Program-made: the position numbers and the translations under genes | Shown here: one piece after another, positions 1 through 11,849 of the stretch | Position numbering within the stretch: the stretch's first letter is position 1 | Layout of the letters: each line of letters starts with the position of its first letter | Notes under the pieces: model-generated | What the model was told of the DNA's origin: nothing | Databases searched by the model: none | Seen by the model: only the letters and a program-made list of their open reading frames with translations | NCBI GenBank assembly: GCA_963920575.1 | Contig: OY986966.1 | Location: 26,999,717 to 27,063,716 of the forward strand | From: Narthecium ossifragum | Taxonomy: Eukaryota > Streptophyta > Magnoliopsida > Dioscoreales > Nartheciaceae | DNA length: 64,000 nucleotides | Direction: 5' to 3'

Positions 1-167
1 TCATTTAAAAACGTGTAACGAACGGTTCTAATATGGTCCGTAAAAAGACTAAAAAAAGCAAGCAATACACAACTAATTATGATTCTCTACATTTTTAAAA
101 CGCTTAACGAACGGGTCTGATCTCCCAGGACTTGGACGACTAATAAAGTGATCCCTAGAAAAGCCAT

Positions 168-590
168 CACGTGCGTTTTATAGGAGTGTAGCCCCCCACA
201 CGCAAGCATCCCACCTTCACGGATCGAGAGTTAAGTCCTACTATTCCAGAACAAACCACGCGCACGTGCTTCCCTCCTAAAGTCCTCCCGGTTTCCAGCT
301 ACTGGCCAGCGCCAAACCCCCTCCTAGGATGAACTTAACTAATATCAACCGCACAGGTGGCGTTTCTTATAACGTATAGAAACGCCAGCTGGCTATTCAA
401 TCTAAGCGTGCCGCCTAATGAAAGCGAACCGACTTAATTACGTCGGCGACCGGGCCGGCAGCGTCCAGCCGTCGACGACCCGAGACTCGGGCGGCGGCAC
501 GGGTGGGCCCCACCGTCCACCACCCGGCGACCGGGCGCCGCTAGTGCTTAGAGCCGCAGGTGTCCAGAAATACCCTACCGCACACGTGTC
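168..590 (+). promoter_or_regulatory. Upstream cis-motif cluster of the SAG21/LEA5-like gene
   Basis: Three CACGTG cores lie upstream of the LEA_3 gene, at 168-173, 263-268 and 583-588. The last is part of ACGTGTC (584-590), a strong ABA-response element. GTCGGC at 442-447 is the reverse complement of the DRE/CRT core GCCGAC. ABRE plus DRE is the usual arrangement for drought-, cold- and ABA-induced LEA genes. The motifs are seen directly; the inducibility is inferred. Confidence 0.55.
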
Positions 591-665
591 GAAACCCAAC
601 TGGACGTCGTCGGGAAAGCGTTTTGACGCCGTCCAACTCCATCGTTAGAAGCCGTTCCCCCCGCC

Positions 666-672
666 TATAAAT
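666..672 (+). promoter_or_regulatory. TATA box of the SAG21/LEA5-like gene
   Basis: TATAAAT lies 171 bp before the start codon at 843, in a GC-rich context. It predicts transcription starting near 695-705 and a purine-rich 5' leader of about 140 bases containing repeated GAGA. Confidence 0.6.
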
Positions 673-842
673 GGACCACCTCCGCCTCTCAATTGTCCCT
701 CACGAGAAAAGAAAACCTAGAGAGAAGCCGAGAGAGAGCGAGAGAGCCGCCGGTCGCCGTCGATAAGAGAGAGAGAGGAGTAGATCGTCCTTCTTCTCTT
801 CTTCGTCTCTAGAAGCGGCTTGCACCGTACGATTAAAATCCA

Positions 843-1218
843 ATGGCTCGCGCTCTCTCCAAGGTCGTTGCTTTCTCGGACAGCATCGCCTTCCTCATCG
901 CTAGGTAACGTCTTCTCCTCCTCCTCCTCCTCCTGTTTTAATCTACAGCGTCTCGATTTCTAGGTATTGGTTTTGATGGTGGATTTTGGATTTGGTATCA
1001 GGAGGGGAGTAGCGTCGTCGGCAGCCGCGGCGGGGGGCAGGGTGGAGGAGAAGGCGGTGATGATGGGGGCGAAGAGGGAGGAGGCGGTGGACCAGTCGGC
1101 GTCGTCTTCCTGGGTCCCGGATCCGGTGACGGGGTACTACCGCCCGGCGAACAGGGACGTGGAGGTGGACGCGGCGGACTTGAGGGTGATGCACCTGTCC
1201 AACCGATCTCGGGACTAG
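843..1218 (+). CDS. SAG21: LEA_3 family protein, SAG21/LEA5-like
   Basis: A two-exon gene: 843-904 and 1002-1218, with a 97-bp GT-AG intron splitting an Arg codon, giving 92 aa. The N-terminus, MARALSKVVAFSDSIAF, is a basic amphipathic leader of the kind that targets SAG21 to mitochondria. The C-terminal part carries the family signature SSWVPDPVTGYYRPAN, about residues 63-78, followed by a short charged tail ending at RSRD. The Arabidopsis members are about 100 aa, so the length is normal. They are induced by oxidative stress, dehydration and senescence, but the biochemical role is unsettled. The start was chosen because it is the first ATG after the TATA box and gives the conserved leader. 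Confidence 0.88.
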
Positions 1219-4200
1219 GGGATTCTACGGTCCAGATCGTTTTGATCTGCTGGTATACGGTTATAGGATAGGGAATTGGTGGGTCTAGCCGTCTAGGTTT
1301 CGAAGGGTTGGCATTCGTCGACATGCAATGATTTGTCTCTAGTGTTTATGAATTGGCTATTTATTAATGGATTTACCATTTTCTTAAAATCAGATATCCC
1401 TTACAATCTATTTCTTTGTGTTACTTATTTTTGATTAATCTCAAAAAAAAAATTCATAGATTAAATCAATCAATCGAATGAATCAATTATCTAATAGACA
1501 GAACAATATCGATGAATTAAATACTTTAAATCGAGAAGATTCTCCGCACCAGAATATCCTGAATCTCCGGCTCTACTGGAAAAAAAATATCGAGATGAGG
1601 TTACTTATCAAAATTTTCTCCAATATTAAACCACTTAGGTAAATGGTTTACTAACGCGCATGTAACATAGAGCCGTTCAGCTAAGTACTCGCTGGTCTCA
1701 TTCCTCAAACGCATATAAAGAGCAGCAGCCTCATGGAAAGCGCCACATTAGCCCTACCAAGTTCCTATCTTGTCATCAAGAAAACCAAGAATTGTGAAGC
1801 AATTTATTGGTAAACCACCCCGACTTTACAAAGAAATCTTTGCCGGCATAGTATTCCTGCTCTAAAGATACAGGATATCTACTGCAGAACAACCGCATTG
1901 AGAGGAATACACAAACAATGCATCCTAACAAACACCTGGATAGTTTTTAATTCAAGAATCTTGTCAATTCAGGCATCAGTGGAAGACAATTGGTCTATTT
2001 TTAAAATAATCTCTACCAACCTGTAACCTAGATTCCCTGGAACATATCACCTCTCACCATGTAATGCTCCAGACAACCTAACAATGCCATTAGAGAAGCA
2101 TCCAATACAAAAGTAAGAAAAGAAGAAAGCTAAACTATATAGACTACAAGATAGCAATACCTAAAAGATCATCATGACCTTCATATCATTATATTCTATG
2201 GTAATACTCGATCCAGACAATATTTCTCCTAACAATTTAGTGTTTCTAAATAAAGGTTGAAACTATGAAGACCCCAACCTATCACTTAAAAATCACAGCA
2301 AACCTCCCTAATCACTCAAAGACATAACATCAAGCACTCAAAGGTCAAGTGTGTACGAGCAAAGTAGGAGGTGTCATAAACTAAGCATCTAATAGTAATG
2401 GAGCATGACAAGCATGACAAGCATACACAATAACACATGAAGGTTTTTAACGTGGAAAGCCCCTTAACTGGGTACAAACCACGGGTCTTCTATCAGAGAC
2501 CATCCAAACCATGCATTAGATCTTCGTCTTGACAGTTATACAACTTACAACCCTCCTTGATGACTCCTCATCAGTGCCAGTTGCCTATAGTTGCACTCCA
2601 CTCCTCGATTCACTGTCAGCTGAGACTCTGTTCTTATACATGCCTTCAACACTACGCACGGTTGAGATCGATAGAGGACTCCTCTCTCATCAAAGCTCTT
2701 TGGATTACACCAAGGACGAAAGGACTCCTCCTTTGATTCTTCTTGGACTCCTCCAAGACTGAAGAACTCTTTCTTCATATCTAAATCCTTGAACTGCTTT
2801 AAGGATGAAGAACACTCGAGTAGAATTGCAACTCGGAGTGAGGAAGTTGGGTTTTCAGCTCTCTTTGCTAAAGATGCTTCTCACTGTATGAATGCTGAAG
2901 GTTAGACCAGAGTTCTCAAACCTTCTTAGCTCCTCTTACACCCTTCATGTAGGCAAGGCTTCAGCTTTTACTGGACAGCTGGTCTTGATTCACGAGCTTG
3001 GAAAAGTTGCAGAGTTGTTTCTTCTTAAATGTCTAGTCTCTGCACACAGTATAAAGCTGCCAGTTAACAATAGTTGCAGCTATTTCTTTCACAAAAGCAG
3101 CTGTCTTGGACATCTGTGTTATTCATCCAGTTGCTCTGTGGGTATCTTCAAACAAGACCCACTAAAGACACCTGATCTAAAGACAAATACAATGCCTTGT
3201 GTCCTAGATACACACTATCATGTTTTAATCATAAATCAGCCAATTACATAACTTACAAAGGTACATGAACAAGAGAATCCAATGATAGGTCGATTCAATA
3301 AATAGCGACAAAAGACCTGTTAACATAAACAGTTTGAACTAATAGACCCAATCAGTGCAAACAATCTACTCATCCGAGTTAAACAGAGCAAACAAAGACC
3401 TTGACAACAGGCAATGAAAGAGCAAGCAGCAATGTCGCCCCTACATCAAATTGGTGCATGGGACAAAACTGTCTAAAAGGTTTCAGTGTAACTTTGTAAC
3501 TTTATATTGAGTCCTTTTTATTGACTATTTTAAGTTGTAGTTTGGTTGCATTGAAATATATAGCCTGGTGCTCAATCATTCCCCCCGAAAAAAAAACCCC
3601 TGGTTTCAGAGGAGTAAAACACGAAGTCATTCTATCATTTTCAGGATGCAGATTTATTAGCCAATCTGCTCATCTGAGTTAAACAGAGCAAACAAAGACC
3701 TTAACTTGATTACAGGCAATGAAAGAGCAAGCAGCAGTGTTGCCCCTACATCAAATTGGTACATTGGCTGAAACTGTCAAAAAAGTTGCAGCCAATCCCA
3801 AGTGAACCAATGCGGGATAAAAAATAATGTCTAAATTTTAGAAAAAACACTGGTCGTCCACCTAATTTGAACCCTTTAACTGCTTGCCTTTTAATTTTGA
3901 GTCATACCGTAAGAAACCTTGCCTAGTAGCATCTGCCATCCCCAAGATACTTAGATGAGGATTGAGTTGAGAAGATCCTAGTGTCATAACTCCTGCATTT
4001 CATATATTCTCAATTCACTCTTTTGACCCAGAAGTTCAAAACATCAAGGATGGAGAATTTACACTGCTCCACTTCAAGGTTTTTATGTGTCGACAATGAA
4101 AGATGGATACCCTCTAGCCAATACTCCTGATTTCCAAACACAGCTATTGTCCATTGGTTCGTCGAAAATGCTGGCAACACAAATATTGTATAAAAACTAT

Positions 4201-6113
4201 CCTTCCTTCATCCAATTTAGAATGATTCTTGAAACAACGTCCATAGAAACCTACCTGAATAAATACCCTAGACAATAATCACCATGCATATCCATTCTCA
4301 CTACATAGAAGAGAGCAACTGCATTGACATGAGCTTGGTAATCAATTAGTACGTTCAGTACATGACTTCGATCTTCAATTTTGAAATTTCAGCATCAAAC
4401 TCATGAAAGCAGGAGAAAGAAGAGGAAATAAAAACAGAGAGAAGTGGTCCTCCAGCATAGCACAATGCACAAACTCGTGCAATCCAAGTTCAAGAAGCAG
4501 GACAATCTTAGCTCATGCTTAGCTACGCCCTCCAGCTCATTGGCAAAACTAATATCTTATGTCAAGTGTCATTCCATAATCAAACAGTTCATATATGTAG
4601 GAAAACTTGGGGATCATATATTTCCATAAAACCGTCCAGGTAAATCGCATATACGACACACTTATGTAACATTTTAAAGTACCGCAAAAAGCAGTTCAAA
4701 CTTCAAACTTGAGCCAAAAGGGAAAGAACAAAATCAAAACAGAGCTTACTCTAATATGCTTAGCTACCAAGTTGCATTTATTTAAACAAGAATAATTCCA
4801 ATTCTAAAAGTCCATATGCAACCAATATAAATAAACAGCCGCTTCAAAACAGATAAACACAACGTATATTGAAAAACAAGCTATAAAGATCATCAGATCA
4901 CGGCATGCTTTCACTACTCTATGTCCAAACCAATTATTGAATAACTTCGAGGGCTGGCCATAAGATGGCAAGGACACCATCAGTCCAAACCCTAAAGAAA
5001 TACCACTAGTGCGATTATCCAAAGTTCTCAGCATAAGGACAACTTAGTCTCTTGTATAATCCCATGAGCTACGAGAAGAAATTTAACTGACAAAGGAAAA
5101 AAGCTACCATAAACATGCTATTTGCAAGTCAATAGAAGGTCCTGCGCCAATAAAATGCTGCATTGCATCTGATTCACTTGAAGGGATAGTACCAATCAAA
5201 TGGACACCCTCCATTCCTATAATGAGCTCTAAAACCCAAAAAGCATTCACTAATCTAAGCAACAAAGCATCAATGAACTTCAAAGTGATTACAAACAGAA
5301 TTGATGAGATGGCAATAATGCATCTCCTATAATTCTTGAAATTAGGCAAGCCATTTCAAACTGAAAACAGAAAGAAAACAACATAAGTCATGGAAAAGTA
5401 TCTTACTAGTAGCAAACACCAGATCAATGGAAAGCAGAGTTATTATCTAATGGACTTTCTCTCGAGATGGTTATAAGCCCATCAAATGGGCACAGCCATT
5501 TTTCTAATAAACATCAGTCGCGGTCAACATCTCTTCCCTACTGACTAAGATAAACAAAAATCTGAAAGAGGCTGACACTAAGTGCTTTGAAAATTAACTT
5601 CAACTTCTACAAGAAAAATGAAAAAATAAGAAATGTCTGTGATCAAGTCAAGAACTCGCTTATTATATGGGTTTGGATCAAGTTTCGTCACCACCTTCGA
5701 TTAGATAATAGTGCTTTCTTCAAATGGTTGAATATTTTATACCAGTAACATGGATGCTAATAAGCCCATCGAATGAGCACCACCAGTTTTTTAATCAAAC
5801 TCAAAGACTGAAGTATTTAAAAAAATCACAAACTTCAGCAAGATCAACAAGACAACAACAGACCCTAAAGAGATGGCAACAGCGCACCATGATAAGTGTT
5901 ATCCGACACAATTTATTTCATACATATAATATAGCATAAGGAGATCATTAGGTTCCCAAAAACACAAAAAAAGGATTACTAACGAAATAGGTACTAAACT
6001 ACTTCGAGACAAAGCAACAAGTCAACAATACCCTCCAGATGATTTATAGAAGCACCACAAAGTGGAGAAAAATATTTACCCAGTTTACTCATAATTTATA
6101 TCACGGTATCTAC
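1219..6113. other. Gene-poor interval between the LEA gene and the DUF538 pseudogene
   Basis: I could recognise no gene. The interval is AT-rich and has only short uninterrupted reading frames without known motifs. The stretch 2400-2560 reads like the edge of a dispersed repeat. A local direct duplication at 3361-3785 is listed separately. Short echoes of ATAAGCCCATC occur near 5475 and 5762. Confidence 0.5.
3361..3785. repeat. Two-copy direct repeat, about 120 bp, spaced about 300 bp
   Basis: The segments at about 3361-3475 and 3661-3785 share long identical stretches, for example GAGTTAAACAGAGCAAACAA and CCCCTACATCAAATTGGT, with a few substitutions and a short indel. The DNA between them is unrelated. 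This is a local duplication; I see no coding function. Confidence 0.75.
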
Positions 6114-6678
6114 TTAGCTACTTATAAAAAAGAAAGTATTCCGTCCCAAAGTTACCACCTTTCCGACGAAGCGATCAAGCGGCGGCGCCCTCCATTTGAT
6201 CCTCCGACCCCCCTCCAGCCCCTCGCCAGCACTGTCGCAATCCACGCCGCACCCGCACTGCGGGGACTCATAAAAATTCTCGATCGGGAAGTCGGCGGAG
6301 AGAATCCCCACCGAGAACTCCAACTGGTCGTCGATTCGTGTGACCTCGATGGTGTTCACCCAGAAAAGTAGTATCTTGACACTGACCCCCTTGAGATCGG
6401 AGAGGTGGTTGGTGGAGATGGTGCCAGAGATGGTGGACATGTAGCGGAGCTGGTACGATCCCTCTGTAAAGTTACAGGTTCCATTCAGCTAAGCGGAGAA
6501 CTTTCCGGTCGAGCGGTCGAGGTCGTACCCGAGAGCCCCCTTGGGGAAAACGCCCAACGGGTAGGCTATAGGACTCGAGAGCCTCTTAGGCCGTAAGCTT
6601 CTCCAACGCCATGGGCGATCTCACCGCGGTGGAGCAGACGCAGAGGAGGACGAGGAGGAGACTCGGAAGGGGAGCCAT
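6114..6678 (-). pseudogene. DUF538 protein pseudogene
   Basis: The reading begins at ATG 6678 with a hydrophobic signal peptide (MAPLPSLLLVLLCVCST). DUF538 motifs then follow in order: LTA-EAL, LPVG, YDLDRSTGKF, NGTC, SDLKGVSVKILLFWVN, IEVTR, LEFSVGI and ESPQCGCGVDC, ending at TAA 6116-6114. Three lesions interrupt it: TAA (6588-6586) at a Tyr position in LTAYEAL, a one-base shift within 6549-6555, and TAG (6491-6489) just before LNGTC. Everything after the TAG, the core of the domain, is still open for over 100 codons. Intact DUF538 proteins are secreted or wall-associated, about 150-190 aa, with no agreed function. The gene is divergent from SEC15, with 307 bp between start codons. Confidence 0.85.
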
Positions 6679-6712
6679 GGTTGGTTGCTGGATCGATGGC
6701 CATCGGATGGGT

Positions 6713-6720
6713 TTATATAA
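6713..6720 (-). promoter_or_regulatory. TATA box of the DUF538 pseudogene
   Basis: TTATATAA lies about 35 bp upstream of the DUF538 ATG on the minus strand, inside the 307-bp gap shared with SEC15. The pseudogene therefore still has a plausible core promoter. The sequence is nearly symmetrical, so it could in principle serve either direction, but it is far from the SEC15 start. Confidence 0.45.
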
Positions 6721-6985
6721 ACCCCATAACCGGTGGCAGTTGGGGAACAAGGCGCCTGGATTAACGGGTTAACGGGCATCCGCATCCATTGGGCTAGATA
6801 TCTATGGGCCAAATCAAGCCCGCTTCCATCGGGAGTCCTCTCTAAAGTCTCATCCCTCGTCTCCTACCTTTCTCTCTGTTCGCCAACTATATCCTCTCCC
6901 CCACCTAAAACGGGCTCCTTAGATCCGGATGCTCTTCTAGTAGTCCGTCGGCTCCGTTCCGTTTTCCGGCAACTCCGGCCTGTCC

Positions 6986-9352
6986 ATGAGGCAAAAGATC
7001 GAATCGGGGGCGGCGGCGCCGCCGTCGGGGGACCCGGAGAAGCAGGACGCCGTCCTGCTCCACGCCGCGATCTCCAACGGCGAGGACCTCGGACCGTTCA
7101 TCCGCCGCGCGTTTGCCTCCGGCCGCCCCGATCACCTCCTCCACTCCCTCCGCCAGTTCTCCCGCTCCAAGGAGTCCGAGATCGAGGAGGTGTGCCGGTT
7201 GCATTACCATGACTTCATCTCCGCCGTTGACGACCTGCGGTCGCTGCTATCTTCCGTCGATTCGCTGAAGACTTCCCTCTCCGACTCCAACTCCATCCTC
7301 CACTCCGCTGCCCTCCCCCTCCTCTCCTCCCTTGACGAGCTTCTCCTCGCCGCTACCGTCGGCGCCAATCTCTCCTCTGCCCTCGCCTCCGCTCGCCACT
7401 GCGTCCGCGTCCTCTCCCTCTGCGACCGCGCCAACGCCCACCTCTCCGCCGGCGAGCTCTACCCCGCCCTCCGCGCCATCGACACCATCGAGCAGGACCT
7501 CCTACCGTCCACCCCGTCCTCCACCCTTCGCTGCATGCTTCTCACTCTCATCCCCGCCATACGATCCCACGCCGAGCGGCGGACCGCCCGCGACTTCTCC
7601 GACTGGATGGTCCACATCCGCGTCGCCTCCCGCAACCTCGGCCAGCTTGCCATCGGCCGCGCCTCTGCATCCCGACAGCGCGACGAGGAGCTCCGCCTCC
7701 GCCAGCGGCAAGCGGAAGACCACTCCAACTCCCAGCAACCCACGTTTTCCCTCCGCCTCGATGACGAAGACGGCGACGATGGCGCCCTCGGCTTCGATCT
7801 CACCCCCCTCTACCGCGCCTACCACATCAACCAGACTCTCGACCTCGGAGACCAGTTCAAGAAGTACTACCTGGAAAACAGAAAGCTCCAATTGACGTCG
7901 GACTTCCAAGTCTCGTCGATGACTCCGTTCCTCGAGTCCCACCAGACCTTCTTCGCCCAGATCGCCGGCTTCTTCATCGTTGAGGACCGGATCCTCCGCA
8001 CCAGCGGCGGGCTGACCACCCGGGTCGATGTCGACACCCTATGGGAGGCGGCGGTCGCAAAGATGGTGTCCGTCCTAGAGGACCAGTTCTCGCGGATGCA
8101 GACCGCCAACCACTTGTTGCTTATCAAGGATTACGTGAGTCTCCTGGCGGCCACGCTTCGGTGCTATGGTTACGCCGTCGCCCCCCTCCTCGACGTGCTT
8201 GCCAAGCACCGGGACAAGTACCACGACCTCCTCCTATCCGAATGCCGGAAGCTCTTCGCTGAGGCCCTCGCTGCTGATAAGTCCGAGCCTATGCTTATGA
8301 AGAAAGAGTACGAGTACTCCATGAATGTCCTCTCTTTCCAGATCCAGTCCTCGGAGATCGTCCCAGCCTTCCCTTATGTGGCGCCATTCTCATCAGCTGT
8401 TCCTGATTGCTGTCGCATTGTTCGATCGTTTGTGGAGGATTCTGTTAGCTTTATGTCCCATGGAGGCCAGCTTGACTTCTACCCAATCGTAAAGAAGTAC
8501 CTGGACCGTCTCCTCTCCGAGGTTCTCGACGGCGCTTTCCTCAAGATCGTGGGCTCTGCGACCCTTGGTGTTTCCCAGGCCATGCAGGTCGCTGCCAACA
8601 TGGCCGTCATGGAGCGGGCGTGTGACTTCTTCTTCCGCCATGCTGCTCTGCTGTCTGGCATCCCGTCTCGCATTGTCGAGAGGAGCCGGAGGGACTTCCC
8701 ATTGAAGAAGTCTCGTAATGCGGTTGAAGGGCTCTTGCTGGGGCTTCTTCGAGCGAAGATCGATGACTTCATGCTCCTGAATGAGAATGTGAACTGGATG
8801 CCTGATGATCCTCCCCTGAGTGGCAATGAATATGCCAATGAGGTAATCATCTACCTTGAGACGTTGGTTTCTACTGCGCAGCAGATACTGCCTGTCCAAG
8901 TTCTGCTACGGGTGCTTAATGGTATCCTTGCCCACATATCGGAGAAGATAGTGGGGCTATTCCTTAGTGACTCTGTGAAGAGATTCAATGGCAATGCGGT
9001 AACGGGGATAGATACTGATTTGAAGCTCTTCGAATCTTTTGTGGACAACCAAGCGCAAGTACTTGCGGATTCTGATGATTTGGCTGCAAATGAGATGAAG
9101 CTATCTTTGATGGAGGCGAGGCAGTTGGTGAACTTGCTGATGAGCAATAATCCAGAAAATTTCCTGAACCCAGTGATCAGGGAGAAGAATTATAACAAGT
9201 TGGATTATAAGAAGGTAGCAGTGATCTCCGAGAAGTTTAGGGACTCGTCGGACCGGCTGTTTGGGACATTTGGTACGAGGGGCGCGAAGCAGAACCCCAA
9301 GAAGAAATCGTTGGATACATTAATAAAGAGGCTCAAGGATGTCAGCTAAAGT
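6986..9352 (+). CDS. SEC15: Exocyst complex subunit SEC15
   Basis: A single uninterrupted exon of 787 codons with stop TAA; intronless structure and length fit plant SEC15B. SEC15 is a subunit of the eight-protein exocyst that tethers secretory vesicles to the plasma membrane, in polarised growth, wall deposition and defence secretion. Family landmarks seen include SNGEDLGPFIRRAF (about residues 30-43), ARSKESEIEEVC-type RSKESEIEEVCRLHYHDFI, DDLRSLLSSVDSLK in the N-terminal coiled-coil region, PAIRSHAERR, SRNLGQLAIG, and LGFDLTPLYRAYHINQTL introducing the C-terminal Sec15 domain that continues to the end. The 5' half is strongly GC-rich (a run of C-ending codons) and the 3' half is not, a gradient common in monocot genes. 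A decayed inverted partial copy lies at 33375-33682. Confidence 0.95.
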
Positions 9353-11135
9353 GGTTGTGTTATATATGTAAGAGAGGTTTCTGTCTAATTTATGATCGCT
9401 TCTTTGCATGATTTATTAGTGCTCCTGATAGCAGATATTCCACTTCCCTCCTGCTTAAAATTTCTGTAGTGCACTGTTGATTGTCTATGCATGTGAGGTG
9501 TGATACTGGGTTTTTCCATTCATTGAGAGAATTGTTTCATATGTATCTTGTTTTGTAATCTGGGGCTTGGTACTATTTAGAGATGCTGATTAAGACACAC
9601 AAAATGCATTATGATTCAGAAATGTTCCTAGTGTTCTTGCTATGCTGTTGTTTTAAGGTGTTTCGAGGGATTTGAGTTTTGACTAAATCTGTCTTCTTCA
9701 TATCTAATCTACTTTTAGTTTTAGAGAAGCCGTAGCAACGATTGATGCTTATGTGTGGTGTTTACTTCAATTGATCTTATGACTATTACTTTTATTTTGT
9801 CTATTAGCTAAGGTATAGTTTTAAAAAATAGTCAAGGGCCTTTGTAATTAGCTTCACATCCTAAAGTCTGCTAGCATTCTTGATGGGCATAATTCCTACC
9901 TTAGATCCTTTACCATGAGAGGCCTCTGCCTACACAGGGACTAGGTAAGTTGAGGGCAAATTTTTGAGAATTGTGCGAATGGCTTGAATCTTATTAGTTT
10001 TTTCTGCTCCTAGAAGTAGATTTTGTGAAGAGATTGGAGTCTTGAACCATTACTTTGGTCCTAAGAAAGTTCTAATATGGAATTTTGCAGACGTGGAATC
10101 AATAATGTTGGGCATGTGGTAATACCAAACTGTGAACATCTAGTTGTCGTCGGCAATAAAACTTTGATAAGCTGTGTGTGTTTTGCTGAGATGCTTTTGA
10201 TTGTATAGATCATTCATCTGATGCTGAGTTTGTCAGGGACCTAGGATTTAGATCAAACCACAGTATAGGGAAAGAATAGATTACTACATACTTGTATTTT
10301 GTAAATCTATGAAGCAAGCATTTCGCACCGTGATCGTTTTTTATATGGGTCCCAAACAAACCTGATTTATTTGGTATCTGCGCCAACAGATGCTTGCAAT
10401 TAATTAGGTTTGATGCTTTGGCATGGTATACATATTGCGCCAAATACTTGCTAGATTTAGTGATACAAACTGTTCTTTGCTATGTGTCTTTGTCGTCATT
10501 GATGTTAAAAAAATTTCTGTCAACAAAGCTGAGTGCATGGTTGTTGTAAGCACAGAAGATAATGCTAAAACCTGGTGTGTCTTCTTCTTTTTGGGTTGCA
10601 AAAGTTGCCAAATGCTGAAGTCTGCTTAGTGACAAAACCACTTCTACCAGCAATCATAGTCTGGATGCTGATGAAAAGAGTGCAGCCTAGTTATTTAGCA
10701 AGAAACTTAACCCTAGGAAGATGCCATTCACAAGCACTGCCGAAGTTTTCCAAAGACCATCAGCTAGAAACATGAGCAAGAATACGAAGAATTAGTGCAT
10801 AAACTAGGATACAGATGTCGATATCTAGCCTTTTACTTCCCAGAGTTTGTGATTCGGTCATTTGTTTTGACTATCTTCCGAGCAACTAGTTCTTACTCCT
10901 ATTGAAGCAGGCACAAACTTCTTTTCTCATAAGTTTTTCCATGGCGCGATGAAGATAATGATCTAATTTTTTTTTTTGATGAGCCTTCCTGTCTTAGGCT
11001 AAACGGATTGGAAAATATGGTCTCAAAGTGATCATACTTGGACGATAGTGAGGGCTCTTTTATGTCTTTGGACTTGGTCTATGGGCGTTTAGATGCTGCT
11101 TACAATTAAGATTGATTTTTTTTTTGTTTGATTAG
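9353..11135. other. SEC15 downstream region, no gene recognised
   Basis: AT-rich sequence with an expected 3' untranslated region just after the SEC15 stop. Open stretches near 10210-10775 have no recognisable motif. A T-rich run starts at about 10971 and is followed by GATGAGCC, a pattern like that at 12538. Confidence 0.45.
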
Positions 11136-11530
11136 ATGAGACCTAAGGTTGGCTTACAAGAACCTATCGGAACTCATTATGCCATCTCTCAATGTCTAAT
11201 ACAGTGGCACTTGAGAATAAGGACACAAACGAGCCACACCATCCGCTTTATAATTAACGGAACGAGTAATATAAACACAACCTACTCTCGGTTGCTCCAT
11301 CATAACCGTCCAAATGTCCCGAATAAGTGGCTCAATTGCAGGTGAACAAATCATAGTATTGTATATCATGTCTCTTGCCATTCTCGAGTCAGTCTCCACT
11401 TATGTTCAACACCATTATCCTTAGCCTAAAGCATGCCATTCAAGATTGCCAACAGGCAACAGCTCGGCCTCGAAGGGCTGTGTCAGTAACCAAAAGTCCA
11501 AAGGCTTACCCATTGCTAGAGGTCCAAATA
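11136..11530 (-). mobile_element. LINE remnant (RNase H-like 3' region)
   Basis: On the minus strand, open reading is interrupted by stops but contains the pattern of the RNase H-like domain at the 3' end of plant LINE ORF2 proteins: an acidic ETDS segment, then AIEPLIRDIW, then RSVNYKADGVARL (compare the usual R-x-x-N-x-x-A-D-x-L-A). Upstream it reads GRAVACWQS, a degraded equivalent of the usual AEx-A-helix. It is dead. No 5' end or poly-A tail was located. Confidence 0.6.
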
Positions 11531-11849
11531 GAACTCAATGATTCATAACTTGCACGTCACAAAACTGGAATCTAAATTCAAGGAAGTATTTTCCAAACCC
11601 AATCTATTAACATTCACAAATACAGTGACTTCATCTTGCTCATATCTGAAAAAGATACAAACAACATCAACCTATAATATAAGCGAAAAGAGCTGCAATA
11701 ACCCCTTTCAACAACTAACTAAGATTACATTCTAAGATGTACAACTCTCGTACAAACTCCTAACCTCTTGTTTGAGTAGATGCTGATTTTTTTGGTTGAA
11801 AGAGAATTTGAGATCTAGTTAATATCATTTCTTTTATGCCAGATTCCTT

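Noticed and set aside
998..1324. Proline-rich open frame on the minus strand over the LEA_3 gene
   Set aside because: It is the antisense of a GC-rich coding exon and has no family motif.
2529..3251. Open frames near 2529-2762 and 2892-3251 as a possible gene
   Set aside because: No motif, no paired splice sites that extend them, and composition like surrounding intergenic DNA.
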